64,000 bases of DNA from Fimenecus sp045594885 (GCA_045594885.1 JAZNZJ010000026.1:32816-96815); one strand, 5' to 3'; shown: positions 24,985-33,844, counted from the stretch's first letter. Notes: generated by a model from the sequence alone, not told the origin. Program-made: numbers and translations.

Positions 24985-25005
24985 AAATTTTCTCCTTTTT
25001 ATAAA

Positions 25006-25446
25006 TTATTTCTTATTTATTACAAGAGTAGTGCCTTCTACCCTCTTAATAACAACTATTTCGTCTTTTGGAATTGTGTCTCCGTTTTCGCTGACAGCCC
25101 TCCAATAAACGTCGCCTACAAGAATTCTTCCCGAAATTGGTGTAGTGTCTTCAGTAACAACCGCCGTTTTGCCCAACAATTTTTCATTTTGGTCAACATC
25201 GTCAACGGGCTTTTTGATATGCTTTTTGTAAATTTTGCGGGCCACCACCATAAACACGGCACTCAACACCACAAAAATTGCAATCTGCCAAACCAAGCTG
25301 TCTATAACAAAAGTCAGAAGACAGACTATAATTGCCGCCGGCACAAACCAAATCGACACAAGTGTTGTTGTTAGCAGTTCAACCACAAGAAAGAAAACCG
25401 CTACCCCAAGCCACGCAACCCAAGGGTTGCTTAAAATGTATTCCAT
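25006..25446 (-). CDS. NfeD-family membrane protein (short form)
   Basis: 146 residues: three or four hydrophobic helices (VAWLGVAVFFLVVELLTT, IWFVPAAIIVCLLTFVID, WQIAIFVVLSAVFMVVA), then a soluble OB-fold beta domain (LLGKTAVVTEDTTPISGRI, GDVYWRAVSENGDTI, VVIKRVEGTTLVI). This is the short NfeD class, without the ClpP-type protease domain. It pairs with the downstream SPFH protein, as in many bacteria, probably as a structural partner in membrane microdomains. Confidence 0.93.
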   Translation of the reverse strand: MEYILSNPWVAWLGVAVFFLVVELLTTTLVSIWFVPAAIIVCLLTFVIDSLVWQIAIFVVLSAVFMVVARKIYKKHIKKPVDDVDQNEKLLGKTAVVTEDTTPISGRILVGDVYWRAVSENGDTIPKDEIVVIKRVEGTTLVINKK

Positions 25447-25469
25447 ATTCTCACTCCTATAACAAGAAT

Positions 25470-25652
25470 TTATTCATCTTTTTGAATTTCTTTTGCAAAG
25501 GTTATAAGCATAGGTGTTTTTGCCTTTGTAATTGCTGTACCGCCCAGATAAACATCTGTACTCACAACCTCCCAACCATATTTTGCCATATCATTCATTT
25601 TTGTTTCTGCATCGCAAAGCTTTACCTCTATTATTTTATATTCTTTTTGCAT
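25470..25652 (-). CDS. Small DUF4177-like protein
   Basis: 60 residues from the ATG at 25652, which follows AAAAAGGAGTTAAAACCA; an in-frame extension to 25694 overlaps the upstream gene and lacks a ribosome-binding site. The pattern MQKEYKIIEVKLCDAETKMN, YGWEVVSTDVYLGGT and MLITFAKE resembles DUF4177, a small alpha/beta domain of unknown function. It lies between the DUF1836 regulator and NfeD in the same operon. Confidence 0.65.
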   Translation of the reverse strand: MQKEYKIIEVKLCDAETKMNDMAKYGWEVVSTDVYLGGTAITKAKTPMLITFAKEIQKDE

Positions 25653-25677
25653 TGGTTTTAACTCCTTTTTCTTAATA

Positions 25678-26238
25678 TCAACGAATTTCAGCAAATGCTT
25701 GTTGTGCCAAGTCCCTCATTCTTGTTGAGAGAATTGCAAGAACCATTGCCTTTAATGCCGTTTTTAATTTATTTCTCGAAACATCGTCGTGCATAATTGC
25801 TTTTTCTATACTCTCATCAATGATTAAATCCAATTTTTCTGTATCATAAATCGCATTATTATCACATTGATAAATCGCACTACAAAGAATATTAAAGAGG
25901 TCTTTGTCAGGCAAAATGTCGTCAGAGCGGTCTTCAACTGAGCCATTTATATAACTCATTAAATATGTTATCTGTTCAAGCTGCATTGAGCCCCGCATCA
26001 TATTTATAAGAATAATTCGCATCAATTGTTCTTCGCCGTAACGTTTACCCTCGGGGTTTTTTACCCAGCCACGTTTAACCCAATTTTGAATTGTTGAGGG
26101 TTCAAGCCCCGTCACCTCTGACACTTGTGAGAGAGTCAACCCCTTTGTAACCGTAAGCAAGGGCGCTATTGTTGAAAAACAATCTTCTGCAACTATTGGG
26201 TTAAAATCCAACATCGTTCCGGGAATTTTCTCAACCAT
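25678..26238 (-). CDS. DUF1836 family protein with MerR-like helix-turn-helix
   Basis: 186 residues. The segment LTLSQVSEVTGLEPSTIQNW followed by VKRGWVKNPEGKRYGEEQL is a MerR-type winged helix-turn-helix, and the helical remainder (MQLEQITYLMSYINGSVED) matches the DUF1836 layout. It is a probable DNA-binding regulator without the MerR effector domain. It heads an operon with a DUF4177-like gene, nfeD and the SPFH gene. Its own promoter contains a palindromic operator, so autoregulation is likely. Confidence 0.8.
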   Translation of the reverse strand: MVEKIPGTMLDFNPIVAEDCFSTIAPLLTVTKGLTLSQVSEVTGLEPSTIQNWVKRGWVKNPEGKRYGEEQLMRIILINMMRGSMQLEQITYLMSYINGSVEDRSDDILPDKDLFNILCSAIYQCDNNAIYDTEKLDLIIDESIEKAIMHDDVSRNKLKTALKAMVLAILSTRMRDLAQQAFAEIR

Positions 26239-26268
26239 TCTGCCACCGCCTTTCTTTAATGTGATTTG

Positions 26269-26312
26269 ATTATATCACAAGTTCACGTGAACTTCAACAG
26301 GGTTTACGTGAA
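26269..26312 (-). promoter_or_regulatory. Promoter with TTCACGTGAA operator and a second half-copy
   Basis: TTGAAG (26292-26297) and TATAAT (26269-26274) with a 17-base spacer. The perfect palindrome AAGTTCACGTGAACTT (26279-26294) fills the spacer and reaches into the -35. A near copy, TTTACGTGAA (26303-26312), lies 21 bases further up, about two helical turns. This fits a dimeric repressor bound at two adjacent sites. Confidence 0.78.
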
Positions 26313-26365
26313 ATGTTTGACAAATTTTTAACATCGTTTTTGTGCATTATGCTATAAAAAACAAA

Positions 26366-26388
26366 AAAGAGCAGAAATTCTGCTCTTT
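26366..26388 (-). terminator. Terminator of the MATE gene
   Basis: 10-bp stem AAAGAGCAGA/TCTGCTCTTT with a 3-base loop, followed on the minus strand by TTTTGTTTTTTAT. Confidence 0.85.
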
Positions 26389-26398
26389 AATAATAGTG

Positions 26399-27784
26399 TT
26401 AAGATATCATCTCATTTATTTTTCTTTTTGCTCTTTTCAAAGTCTTTGAAAGAAAAACTGCACTCAATATGAGTGAAACACATTCTGCTATTGGGAATGC
26501 GAACCACACAAGTTCAAGACGTTCAGTCTGTGCAAGAAGCCATGCCGAAGGCAATAACACCACCAACTGACGACATACCGAAACAATCAAACTATATGTG
26601 GGATTTCCGATTGCTTGACATACCGAACCTGCAATAATACAAAAACCTGCAAAAACAAAATGAATACCGATAATCCTTAATGCAGGAACACCTATTGTCA
26701 GCATTTCTTCTGAAGCATTGAAAAGTGACAACAAAATATGAGGACAAAGTTCAAATGCAAGTAATCCTATAGCCATTATTGACATAGCAATAACGATTGA
26801 TAAAAACACCGTCTTTTTAATTCTGTCAAGTCGTTTCGCCCCGTAATTATATGCGATAATCGGAACCATACCATTGTTAAGTCCGAAAATGGGCATAAAA
26901 ATGAAACTCTGCAATTTGAAATATGCACCAAAAACTGCCGTTGCAGTTGTGGTAAATGCAATAAGAATTTTATTAAGGCTGAACGTCATAACCGAACCGA
27001 TTGATTGCATTATAATCGACGGCAAACCTATTTTATAAATCTCTTTGACGATTTTTGTATCCCACCGCATAAGTTTTGTAGTGATATGCACTTCGGGATT
27101 GAATTTAATATTGAATATAATTGCCATTAAACCTGCTACTATCTGACCTGATACGGTCGCAATCGCAGCACCCGCCACTTCAAGTCTTGGAAAACCAAAA
27201 AGACCGAAAATAAGAATGGGGTCAAGAATGATATTAACCACCGCACCAACGAGATGTGTAATCATTGTAAGGAACGTTCTGCCCGTTGCCTGCAAAATCT
27301 TTTCAAAGCAGAATTGTGTGAAAATTCCTATTGAGGCTACAAGGCACACGGTTGCATAATCAGTTCCGTATTCAATAATTTCGCTCACATCTGTCTGCAT
27401 TATAAAAAACGGACGTGCAAAGAAAATACCTATCACGACAAACACAATACAACTTAATCCAAAAACAAATATACCCGTGTTTGCAACCCTGTTTGCTCTG
27501 TCAATTTTTTTTGCACCCAAAGATTGTGAAAGAAGTGCGTTCATTCCCACCGCTGTACCGCCACACACAGCAATCATCAATTGTTGCAACGGAAAAGCAA
27601 GGGACACCGCATTCAATGCATTTTCACTTAACTGAGAAACGAAAATACTATCAACAATATTGTAACATGCCTGTACAATCATTGAAATCATCATCGGTGC
27701 CGACATACTTATCAATAATTTTGCTACGGGCATTACTCCCATTTTATTTTCTTGAGGCGGAACACTATTTTTAACATTTTCCAA
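26399..27784 (-). CDS. MATE-family multidrug/sodium antiporter
   Basis: 461 residues with twelve predicted helices. The opening NKMGVMPVAKLLISMSAPM and ACYNIVDSIFVSQLSENALN are typical of the Clostridia NorM/DinF-like branch, which exports drugs or metabolites by Na+ or H+ antiport. GTAVGMNALLSQSLGAKK and the internal repeat at GLNNGMVPIIAYNYGAKR mark the two six-helix halves. The start codon is TTG at 27784 with a weak ribosome-binding site; an ATG 14 codons in is possible but would cut conserved sequence. Monocistronic. Confidence 0.93.
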   Translation of the reverse strand: MENVKNSVPPQENKMGVMPVAKLLISMSAPMMISMIVQACYNIVDSIFVSQLSENALNAVSLAFPLQQLMIAVCGGTAVGMNALLSQSLGAKKIDRANRVANTGIFVFGLSCIVFVVIGIFFARPFFIMQTDVSEIIEYGTDYATVCLVASIGIFTQFCFEKILQATGRTFLTMITHLVGAVVNIILDPILIFGLFGFPRLEVAGAAIATVSGQIVAGLMAIIFNIKFNPEVHITTKLMRWDTKIVKEIYKIGLPSIIMQSIGSVMTFSLNKILIAFTTTATAVFGAYFKLQSFIFMPIFGLNNGMVPIIAYNYGAKRLDRIKKTVFLSIVIAMSIMAIGLLAFELCPHILLSLFNASEEMLTIGVPALRIIGIHFVFAGFCIIAGSVCQAIGNPTYSLIVSVCRQLVVLLPSAWLLAQTERLELVWFAFPIAECVSLILSAVFLSKTLKRAKRKINEMIS

Positions 27785-27810
27785 TTTTACTACCCACTTC
27801 TACACAAATT

Positions 27811-27837
27811 TCAAGCCGTACAGTTTGTACGGCTTGA
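27811..27837 (-). terminator. Probable terminator of the BY-kinase gene
   Basis: Perfect 11-bp stem TCAAGCCGTAC/GTACGGCTTGA with a 5-base loop, 21 bases past the stop. The U-tract is weak (AATTTG). Confidence 0.6.
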
Positions 27838-27858
27838 ATAATTAAGATTATTTATTGT

Positions 27859-29382
27859 TTATTTACGCTTTCTCTTGCTATCGTCGTCATGACCGTAACC
27901 ATAGCCATAACCATAACCGTAGCCATAACCATAACCGTAGCCATAACCATAGCCTTTTCTACGTTTACGGCTGAGTTTAACAAAGCTTGAAGCAGAGCCA
28001 TTATCAGCATCATTATAGATACAACCGATAACTTCTTTACCTGTACTTGTCATATCTTCAATAGTCTTCTTGATTCTACGCTTTGATGAATGGTCTCTTC
28101 TAACAACCATAACACTTGCATCTGCATACTGAGCAATAATAGCAGCATCAGCAACAAGACCTGCAGGAGGTGTATCAATAATAATGTAGTCGAACTTGTT
28201 CTTTAATTCTTCCATAACATCTGCTGCTTCATCAGAAGAAAGAAGTTCAGCAGGGTCAGCAGTTGGCTGACTTGTAATAAGAAGGAACAAGTTGAACTTG
28301 TCTGAATATTTAACAGCTTCATTAAGACTTGTTTCGCCTCTGATGATACCTGCAAGACCTAATTCGTTAGTTGCAGAAACACCAAGTTCTTTGTAAACTG
28401 ATGGCTTACGAAGGTCAGCATCTATCAAGAGAACTGACTTGCCGATTTTTGCAAGTGCAAGTGCAGTATTTGTTGCAGATGTTGTTTTACCCTCATTAGC
28501 AAAAGTACTTGTGAAAACAAATGCTTTATAATCGTGACGTTTAGCGGCTGTTTCAAGCTTTGTTCTAATAAGCTTGAATGCTTCAATAAACATAAAGCCC
28601 GTCTTTCTGTCAGTGATAAGCAAGTTCTGTTTCTCGCCTTTTTTATCTGACTTTTTAATATGAACAACCGAACCGAGAACCTTATGACCGATTTTATTTG
28701 TAATATCATCAGGGTCTTTAACTGTATCTTTGATGAAGATAATTGCACAGAGAATAAGCACAACTATACCTGCACCTGCTACAAAGCCGAGTAATGTGTA
28801 AAGCAATGTACTGCTGTCGCTATTAGCTTCTTCAGGCATTACAGGAGGGTCAATCATAATAGCACGTGTGCTTTGGTATGCCTTATCTGTAATCTGGTTA
28901 TAATTGTTAACATAGCTTACTGCAACCGCATATGAAGCACCTGCGTTAGGGCTTGTAACTGAAAGAGCTATAATCGCAGTATCTTCCATAAGAGTTGACT
29001 TTATCATACTCTTAACATCTGCACCTGTAAGAGGCTCACCGTCAACAGTGTAACCGCTGTTCTCTGCAACGATTTCCATAAGACTGTTTGTCTCAGTCAT
29101 AATGTACTGATAGTTCTTTGCAAGACTGATACCCGCACTAATGTCAGATGAACTCTGTCCGCCAACCTGTGCATTTTCACCCTTATTATCAATAACAAAA
29201 CGCATAGTACAAGTATATGTAGGAACATATGTTGCTTTCGCAACAGCGAAGCCGGCACTTGCACAGATAATTGCTGCAAGAACAATTATCCACCATTTTT
29301 GCATAACACGAACCGCATATTGAGCAATAGTCTGAAAATCTATTCCTTCATTTACGGGAGTATTTTTTGTATTGTATTCCAT
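27859..29382 (-). CDS. Fused Wzz-type modulator and bacterial tyrosine kinase with Gly-Tyr tail
   Basis: 507 residues. Wzz/CpsC-like part: membrane helix near residue 35-55 (WWIIVLAAIICASAGFAVA), an outer domain, then a second helix (LLYTLLGFVAGAGIVVLILC). BY-kinase part: Walker A TFANEGKTTSATN, Walker A' LLIDADLRKP and Walker B YIIIDTPPAG. The C-terminal tyrosine cluster is (GY)10 followed by GHDDDSKRKRK. Such kinases control chain length and export of surface polysaccharide through tail autophosphorylation. Firmicutes usually split the two halves (CpsC/CpsD); here they are fused. No glycosyltransferases are adjacent. AGGAGCTTTATT fixes the start at 29382. Confidence 0.92.
   Translation of the reverse strand: MEYNTKNTPVNEGIDFQTIAQYAVRVMQKWWIIVLAAIICASAGFAVAKATYVPTYTCTMRFVIDNKGENAQVGGQSSSDISAGISLAKNYQYIMTETNSLMEIVAENSGYTVDGEPLTGADVKSMIKSTLMEDTAIIALSVTSPNAGASYAVAVSYVNNYNQITDKAYQSTRAIMIDPPVMPEEANSDSSTLLYTLLGFVAGAGIVVLILCAIIFIKDTVKDPDDITNKIGHKVLGSVVHIKKSDKKGEKQNLLITDRKTGFMFIEAFKLIRTKLETAAKRHDYKAFVFTSTFANEGKTTSATNTALALAKIGKSVLLIDADLRKPSVYKELGVSATNELGLAGIIRGETSLNEAVKYSDKFNLFLLITSQPTADPAELLSSDEAADVMEELKNKFDYIIIDTPPAGLVADAAIIAQYADASVMVVRRDHSSKRRIKKTIEDMTSTGKEVIGCIYNDADNGSASSFVKLSRKRRKGYGYGYGYGYGYGYGYGYGYGHDDDSKRKRK
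27893..27955 (-). repeat. Tandem repeat encoding (Gly-Tyr)10
   Basis: Eleven Gly and ten Tyr codons alternate, with an underlying period of 6 bases and a near-exact 18-base higher repeat. Slippage here would change the number of phosphorylatable tyrosines in frame. Confidence 0.85.
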
Positions 29383-29428
29383 AATAAAGCTCCTATCCAC
29401 TTTTTACTGAATTTATTACATTCAGTTT

Positions 29429-29457
29429 ATTATATCAAAGCATTTTGCGATATGCAA
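29429..29457 (-). promoter_or_regulatory. Promoter of the BY-kinase gene
   Basis: TTGCAT (29452-29457) and a perfect TATAAT (29429-29434) with a 17-base spacer, 47 bases before the start. Confidence 0.6.
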
Positions 29458-29486
29458 TATATTTTGACAAAAATTTATTTTATGCT

Positions 29487-31127
29487 TTAGTTTTCTGATA
29501 TTTTACCGTCGCCAATCGTTATAATACGGTCACATTTTTCTAAAACACTTTCTCGGTGAGTGATAAAAAGAACAGTAATATCGTCACGTGCTTGAAGATT
29601 GTCAAGCATTCTGCTTTCACTTTCAGCATCTAAAGCACTTGTTGACTCATCCATTAAAAGAATTTTGCCCTTTCCTAAAAGTGCACGTGCAACCGCAAGA
29701 CGTTGGGCCTGACCCTCAGAAATACTTGAACCGCCTTCGCCCAACTGAAAGTCCAATCCGCCCTCAAGCGTATAGGCAAATTCAGCGCAGGCATCTGTAA
29801 GAGCCCTTTCAATCTGTTCGTCCGTTGCATCGGGACAAAGCAAGGTTATGTTTTCTCTTACCGTACCACTGAAAAGCATATTGCCTTGTGGCACAACCGA
29901 ATAAAGTCTTCTCGACTCAACACAAGGTGCATCACCCGTTGTAGTTTTTATTACTACTGAACCACTGTTAGGCTGATAAAGTCCCGTAATAAGTTTAAAT
30001 ATTGTAGATTTACCCGCACCCGACGGACCTTTTATACCAACAAAATCACCTTTGTTGATTACAAAATCCGATTTTTCAATAACGCACTCATCACCATAAC
30101 CAAATGTTACATTTTCTGCGTTTATTGAGATAAAATCGTCATAGCTTATTTTTCTTTTGTGCTCATATTCTTTTTCCAAATGAGATATTTCAATCAATCT
30201 TTGAGCGGAGGCGGTCATAGCAAAAAAGGCGGGTAAAACACCTGTTATACCGATAACCGGTGACTGCAACTGATTCACAAGTTGAATTATTGCAACTACA
30301 GTACCAAGACTCATTGTGCCCTTGAAAATTCCATAAGAGCCATATGCCATTGCAACGAGAAAGCCAGCAGCAAAAGCAAGAGAAAAACCAATATTTGCTA
30401 TAATTGTAAATGTTTTTTTCTTAACCTTCTGTTTATAAAGTTTGCGTTGATGATTTGCCGAATTTGCGAGTACTTTCTTCTCTATTCCGAACACTTTTAC
30501 CGCAAAAAGATTTTCAATCATTTCCTGCATAAAAGCACGAACTCTTGCGTCTTTTTCCTGCACTCTCTGATGCAATTGCTTCAACGATTTGCGAAAAATT
30601 ACCGCAACTACTATTATTAAAATTCCACACCCGATAAACAAAATTGCAAAACGTTTGTCGAGTGTAAAAAGTGCAATCGCAGCACTGCCGATACGCACAA
30701 TGTACCCTACAACCGATGGCAAAATACTAACATAACTGTCACTCACAAGAGAAGCATCCGCTGTCAATCTCGCCATCAAGTCACCGCTGTGACGTTCGTT
30801 TGATGACCCATATTCACCGTAAAGTATGCTTGAAAACACACTTGTTCTCAACGCAATTTCAGCCTTGCCCTGACCCATCGCCTCAATAAGCGATGAAATA
30901 ACACGGGTTGCCATCTGCGATAAAATTAACAATAATAAAAGCAATGTATATCTGAAAAGTCCGTCTGCATCAAGTGCTTGTGCATAGTCCATTACTTTCT
31001 TTGACAGCATTGCAAATAATGTAACGCACAAAGCCGACCAGGCATTAAGCATACAAAGTGTAAGAATTTCACGTCTTCGCTTACCACACTTTTCATATAC
31101 CCATTTCAATACCGTAAAATCTTTCAT
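29487..31127 (-). CDS. ABC exporter, fused permease and ATPase
   Basis: 546 residues. A six-helix permease domain (residues 20-310) is followed by a nucleotide-binding domain: Walker A GPSGAGKSTI, Q-loop VVPQG, signature ISEGQAQR (SEGQ in place of SGGQ), Walker B ILLMDESTSALD and switch His in FITHRES. It has no N-terminal C39 peptidase. It follows a PqqD-like protein and an HPr-kinase-like protein in one operon, so it probably exports a modified peptide or other small product. Cargo unknown. Confidence 0.92.
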   Translation of the reverse strand: MKDFTVLKWVYEKCGKRRREILTLCMLNAWSALCVTLFAMLSKKVMDYAQALDADGLFRYTLLLLLLILSQMATRVISSLIEAMGQGKAEIALRTSVFSSILYGEYGSSNERHSGDLMARLTADASLVSDSYVSILPSVVGYIVRIGSAAIALFTLDKRFAILFIGCGILIIVVAVIFRKSLKQLHQRVQEKDARVRAFMQEMIENLFAVKVFGIEKKVLANSANHQRKLYKQKVKKKTFTIIANIGFSLAFAAGFLVAMAYGSYGIFKGTMSLGTVVAIIQLVNQLQSPVIGITGVLPAFFAMTASAQRLIEISHLEKEYEHKRKISYDDFISINAENVTFGYGDECVIEKSDFVINKGDFVGIKGPSGAGKSTIFKLITGLYQPNSGSVVIKTTTGDAPCVESRRLYSVVPQGNMLFSGTVRENITLLCPDATDEQIERALTDACAEFAYTLEGGLDFQLGEGGSSISEGQAQRLAVARALLGKGKILLMDESTSALDAESESRMLDNLQARDDITVLFITHRESVLEKCDRIITIGDGKISEN

Positions 31128-31141
31128 TTTCTAATCACTTT

Positions 31142-31408
31142 TCATTCGTCGATAAGATTATATTTTCTCATTTTTTCAATGAGTTTTTCCACATCTGCCT
31201 GAACAATTTCTGCAGAAACCTCGTATTTTTCTGAAATCTTTTTCACAATTTCATCAACTGAATTTGTGCCGTCAAGAAGCATAAACACATCTGCGCCCAC
31301 ACTATTAAAAGTAATTACGCCGTTAAAATCCATTTTCTGTTTGCCGGTTGCAATAACAATTTTACTACCTGCAACGTCTTTCAATATAAAACCGTCTTTA
31401 ATTTTCAC
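31142..31408 (-). CDS. PqqD-like peptide-binding protein (RiPP recognition element)
   Basis: 88 residues with the PqqD winged-helix pattern: DGFILKDVAGSKIVIATG, FNGVITFNSVGADVFMLLDG, VDEIVKKISEKYEVS and VEKLIEKMRKYNLI. PqqD domains bind leader peptides and present them to modifying enzymes. The GTG start lies in the end of the HPr-kinase-like gene (11-base overlap) and is supported by GAGAGG upstream. No precursor peptide was found beside it. Confidence 0.85.
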   Translation of the reverse strand: MKIKDGFILKDVAGSKIVIATGKQKMDFNGVITFNSVGADVFMLLDGTNSVDEIVKKISEKYEVSAEIVQADVEKLIEKMRKYNLIDE

Positions 31409-32117
31409 TGTTAATCAACCTCTCTATTTCATTATAAGCGACAATTGCCGCTTCATCATCCATATTGCACCCTAAAGAAAATACGGGAACATTACGAAGT
31501 ATATTGTCAACATACTCCAACATTTTTTCTGCCATACCCTTATCGTACGGGTTAATCGTCTGCTCAAGAATAAGTCCTACTGCTTGTGCAGGCACAAGTC
31601 TTTTTACTTGATTGGTTTCACTGCGATGCAAAAATATGATTGCCCTCACAGGAAGTTTAACATTGATGTTCTCATCAGTTTTTCCTGAAAACGGAGTTCC
31701 GCAGGCATACCATTTGCCGTCTTCACACATCAATGCGGGCTTATCGTCATTGATAATTCTTGTGTTTTCAAACATCTTAAGCCACAAATGAGTGTGAGTG
31801 GATTTTCCCGTACCGCTACGTGCAGAAAAAAGATATGCAAATCCGTCTTTTTCAACACAGGAAGAATGCAACATCATTCCGTTATGCTTTAACAACTCGT
31901 TATAAAAAGCTTCACAGGTCCACATATACTCGTGCTCATCCCTTGACATATGTGGCAGTTCCTTTTGCTTTTCGTCAATAAAAGTTTCTTTAATATTGAT
32001 TTTTATTTGAGTTTCGCTACTGTCAAACTCCGCTTTGTATGGTGCAGAACGTTCAGCAAGTAATTCACCGTGAACTTTATATTCAGTTTTTAGCCCTGCA
32101 ATAATAAATTTTTCCAT
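31398..32117 (-). CDS. HPr-kinase/PEPCK-like protein
   Basis: 239 residues. The P-loop SARSGTGKSTHTHLW, the Asp pair in IINDDKPAL and the CGTPFSGKTDENI segment place it in the HPr kinase/PEP carboxykinase superfamily, near the kinase-like proteins found in peptide-modification clusters (for example lasso-peptide tailoring kinases). The N-terminal HPrK regulatory domain is absent. It is coupled to the pqqD-like gene downstream and starts 2 bases after the M23 peptidase gene. Likely role: nucleotide-dependent modification of a peptide bound by the PqqD-like protein; unproven. Confidence 0.82.
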   Translation of the reverse strand: MEKFIIAGLKTEYKVHGELLAERSAPYKAEFDSSETQIKINIKETFIDEKQKELPHMSRDEHEYMWTCEAFYNELLKHNGMMLHSSCVEKDGFAYLFSARSGTGKSTHTHLWLKMFENTRIINDDKPALMCEDGKWYACGTPFSGKTDENINVKLPVRAIIFLHRSETNQVKRLVPAQAVGLILEQTINPYDKGMAEKMLEYVDNILRNVPVFSLGCNMDDEAAIVAYNEIERLINSEN

Positions 32118-32119
32118 AA

Positions 32120-33844
32120 TTATTCGTTCGTTCCTGTTTTAATTCCAAGATATGGTGCCGGGTCAACTCTGTTACCGTTTACACGCACCTCAAAGTGAAG
32201 ATGCGGACCGGTTACAAATCCCGTTGAACCAATCTGACCAATCTGCTGACCCCTTGTTACATATTCACCCGCTGAAACTCTGAGTGAACCGGGTTTCATA
32301 TGAGCATAAAGTGTTGAAAGACCATTTCCGTGGTCAATAATTACACAATAACCATAAGAGCCATTGTACTTGGCAAGTGTTACTCTGCCCGACTCAGCTG
32401 CAACAACGGGGATACCCGTGCTTCCGCCACCGGGTTTAACCATATCGATACCACCGTGCCAACCATTAAGACTTCTCTTACCGTAATATGAAGAAACTCT
32501 GTTCGCACCAATTGTAGGCCATACAAACCTGCCATAAGAAACAATATTGCCCGAAGTTGAACTGTTCTGTTTTGTACCAACCTGTATTTTTTCATCAACA
32601 GCCTCACGAATTGTTGTTCTTGAGACCTCTTTTGATGAAACTCTCACACCGTCAATATATGTTACGAGTTCAGTTACTTCTTCAAGACCCTTTACACCCT
32701 TCACGACGGTTTTCTGGTCACCTTTGTAAAGACTGTTAGTGTTTACTTTTACCGTTTCAAAAGGTATTTCAACCTGCTTAGTTTCAGTTTTTGTAATCTG
32801 AACACGAATAAAGTTAACTTCGTTTGCAAGAAGCACCTTTTGACCAATATAAATATTTTCTTTAAGTTCAGGATTAAGATTGAACAACTGTGTTGTTGTC
32901 ATATCAAATTTCTGGGCAATTTGAGAAACCGTGTCGCCCGCCTGAACAATATAGTGACGTGCTTCACTCTTTTTAGAATTAAGCTTCTCGTTAAGATATG
33001 AAGCATCTTTTACTGTATTTTCGTTATCAGGATACAAGCCCTGAACATACTCAATTTCCTCAACAAAGCTTACAACCGCATTTTCTTCACCGGTTTCATG
33101 CTCGGCAAGAATACTATCAAAAACGCTTATGGCATCTGTTTCATTTTTCAACGCACATATAAAAGAGCCGTCAACATAAATTCCACAAGCATTTGTAATT
33201 TTACTGTCTGAATTTGCAATAAGCTTGTCACAGATTTCATAAGAATTACTTATCTGGCTAAGCTTTACGGGTTTGATTTTATAATCTGCCTTACCAATCA
33301 GTTCTTTTTCTTGATTGCTGTCAGATGTCATATTTGATGCGGTAATATCAAGACGGTCATAAGCCAATTCACGAGCTTCTTTATAATCTGCCTCACTTCT
33401 CACGTAACCTACAACCTGATTGTTATAATTTATTTCAAGAGCAAAAGTTGTGTCAGCCCACATACTTGCAATATTGAATAATAAGCAGAATGACAAAATT
33501 GGCAAAAGAATATTGAACACATACAAAAAGGCTTTTTTGTACTTGCGATAAGCCGCCTTTACATATAAACCCAATCTTTTTATGCTTTTTTTATTCTCAT
33601 CTTCTGCCGCAATTTTAAGCGAAACTTTTTTTACATCGGCAACAAGGTCACGGAATTCGTCAACTATTTCGTGGAATGTCTTCAATGCAAATTTATCAAC
33701 AACAATTATGATTGTGAAAATGAGAGTTCCCATTGCTTTTATTGGTCTGAGCAACAGACTCCAAAGCCAGCGGAAAAATCTTTTTCCGTAGCGGATTGTT
33801 TGAAGACCTAAATAGTATATTTGGTTGTAAATGATTTCTGACAT
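32120..33844 (-). CDS. Membrane-anchored M23 peptidase with LysM and G5 domains
   Basis: 574 residues. A basic cytoplasmic N-terminus and membrane helix (FLYVFNILLPILSFCLLFNI, about 118-137) are followed by an outer region, LysM (YIVQAGDTVSQIAQKFDM, near 297), G5 (near 345-420, ETKQVEIPFETVKVN) and a C-terminal LytM domain with all zinc ligands: GWHGGIDMVKP, LYAHM and HLHFEVRVNG. A peptidoglycan endopeptidase or sporulation-type LytM protein. It is the promoter-proximal gene of the operon with the HPrK-like, PqqD-like and ABC genes. GAGGAATGAATT precedes the ATG. Confidence 0.93.
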   Translation of the reverse strand: MSEIIYNQIYYLGLQTIRYGKRFFRWLWSLLLRPIKAMGTLIFTIIIVVDKFALKTFHEIVDEFRDLVADVKKVSLKIAAEDENKKSIKRLGLYVKAAYRKYKKAFLYVFNILLPILSFCLLFNIASMWADTTFALEINYNNQVVGYVRSEADYKEARELAYDRLDITASNMTSDSNQEKELIGKADYKIKPVKLSQISNSYEICDKLIANSDSKITNACGIYVDGSFICALKNETDAISVFDSILAEHETGEENAVVSFVEEIEYVQGLYPDNENTVKDASYLNEKLNSKKSEARHYIVQAGDTVSQIAQKFDMTTTQLFNLNPELKENIYIGQKVLLANEVNFIRVQITKTETKQVEIPFETVKVNTNSLYKGDQKTVVKGVKGLEEVTELVTYIDGVRVSSKEVSRTTIREAVDEKIQVGTKQNSSTSGNIVSYGRFVWPTIGANRVSSYYGKRSLNGWHGGIDMVKPGGGSTGIPVVAAESGRVTLAKYNGSYGYCVIIDHGNGLSTLYAHMKPGSLRVSAGEYVTRGQQIGQIGSTGFVTGPHLHFEVRVNGNRVDPAPYLGIKTGTNE

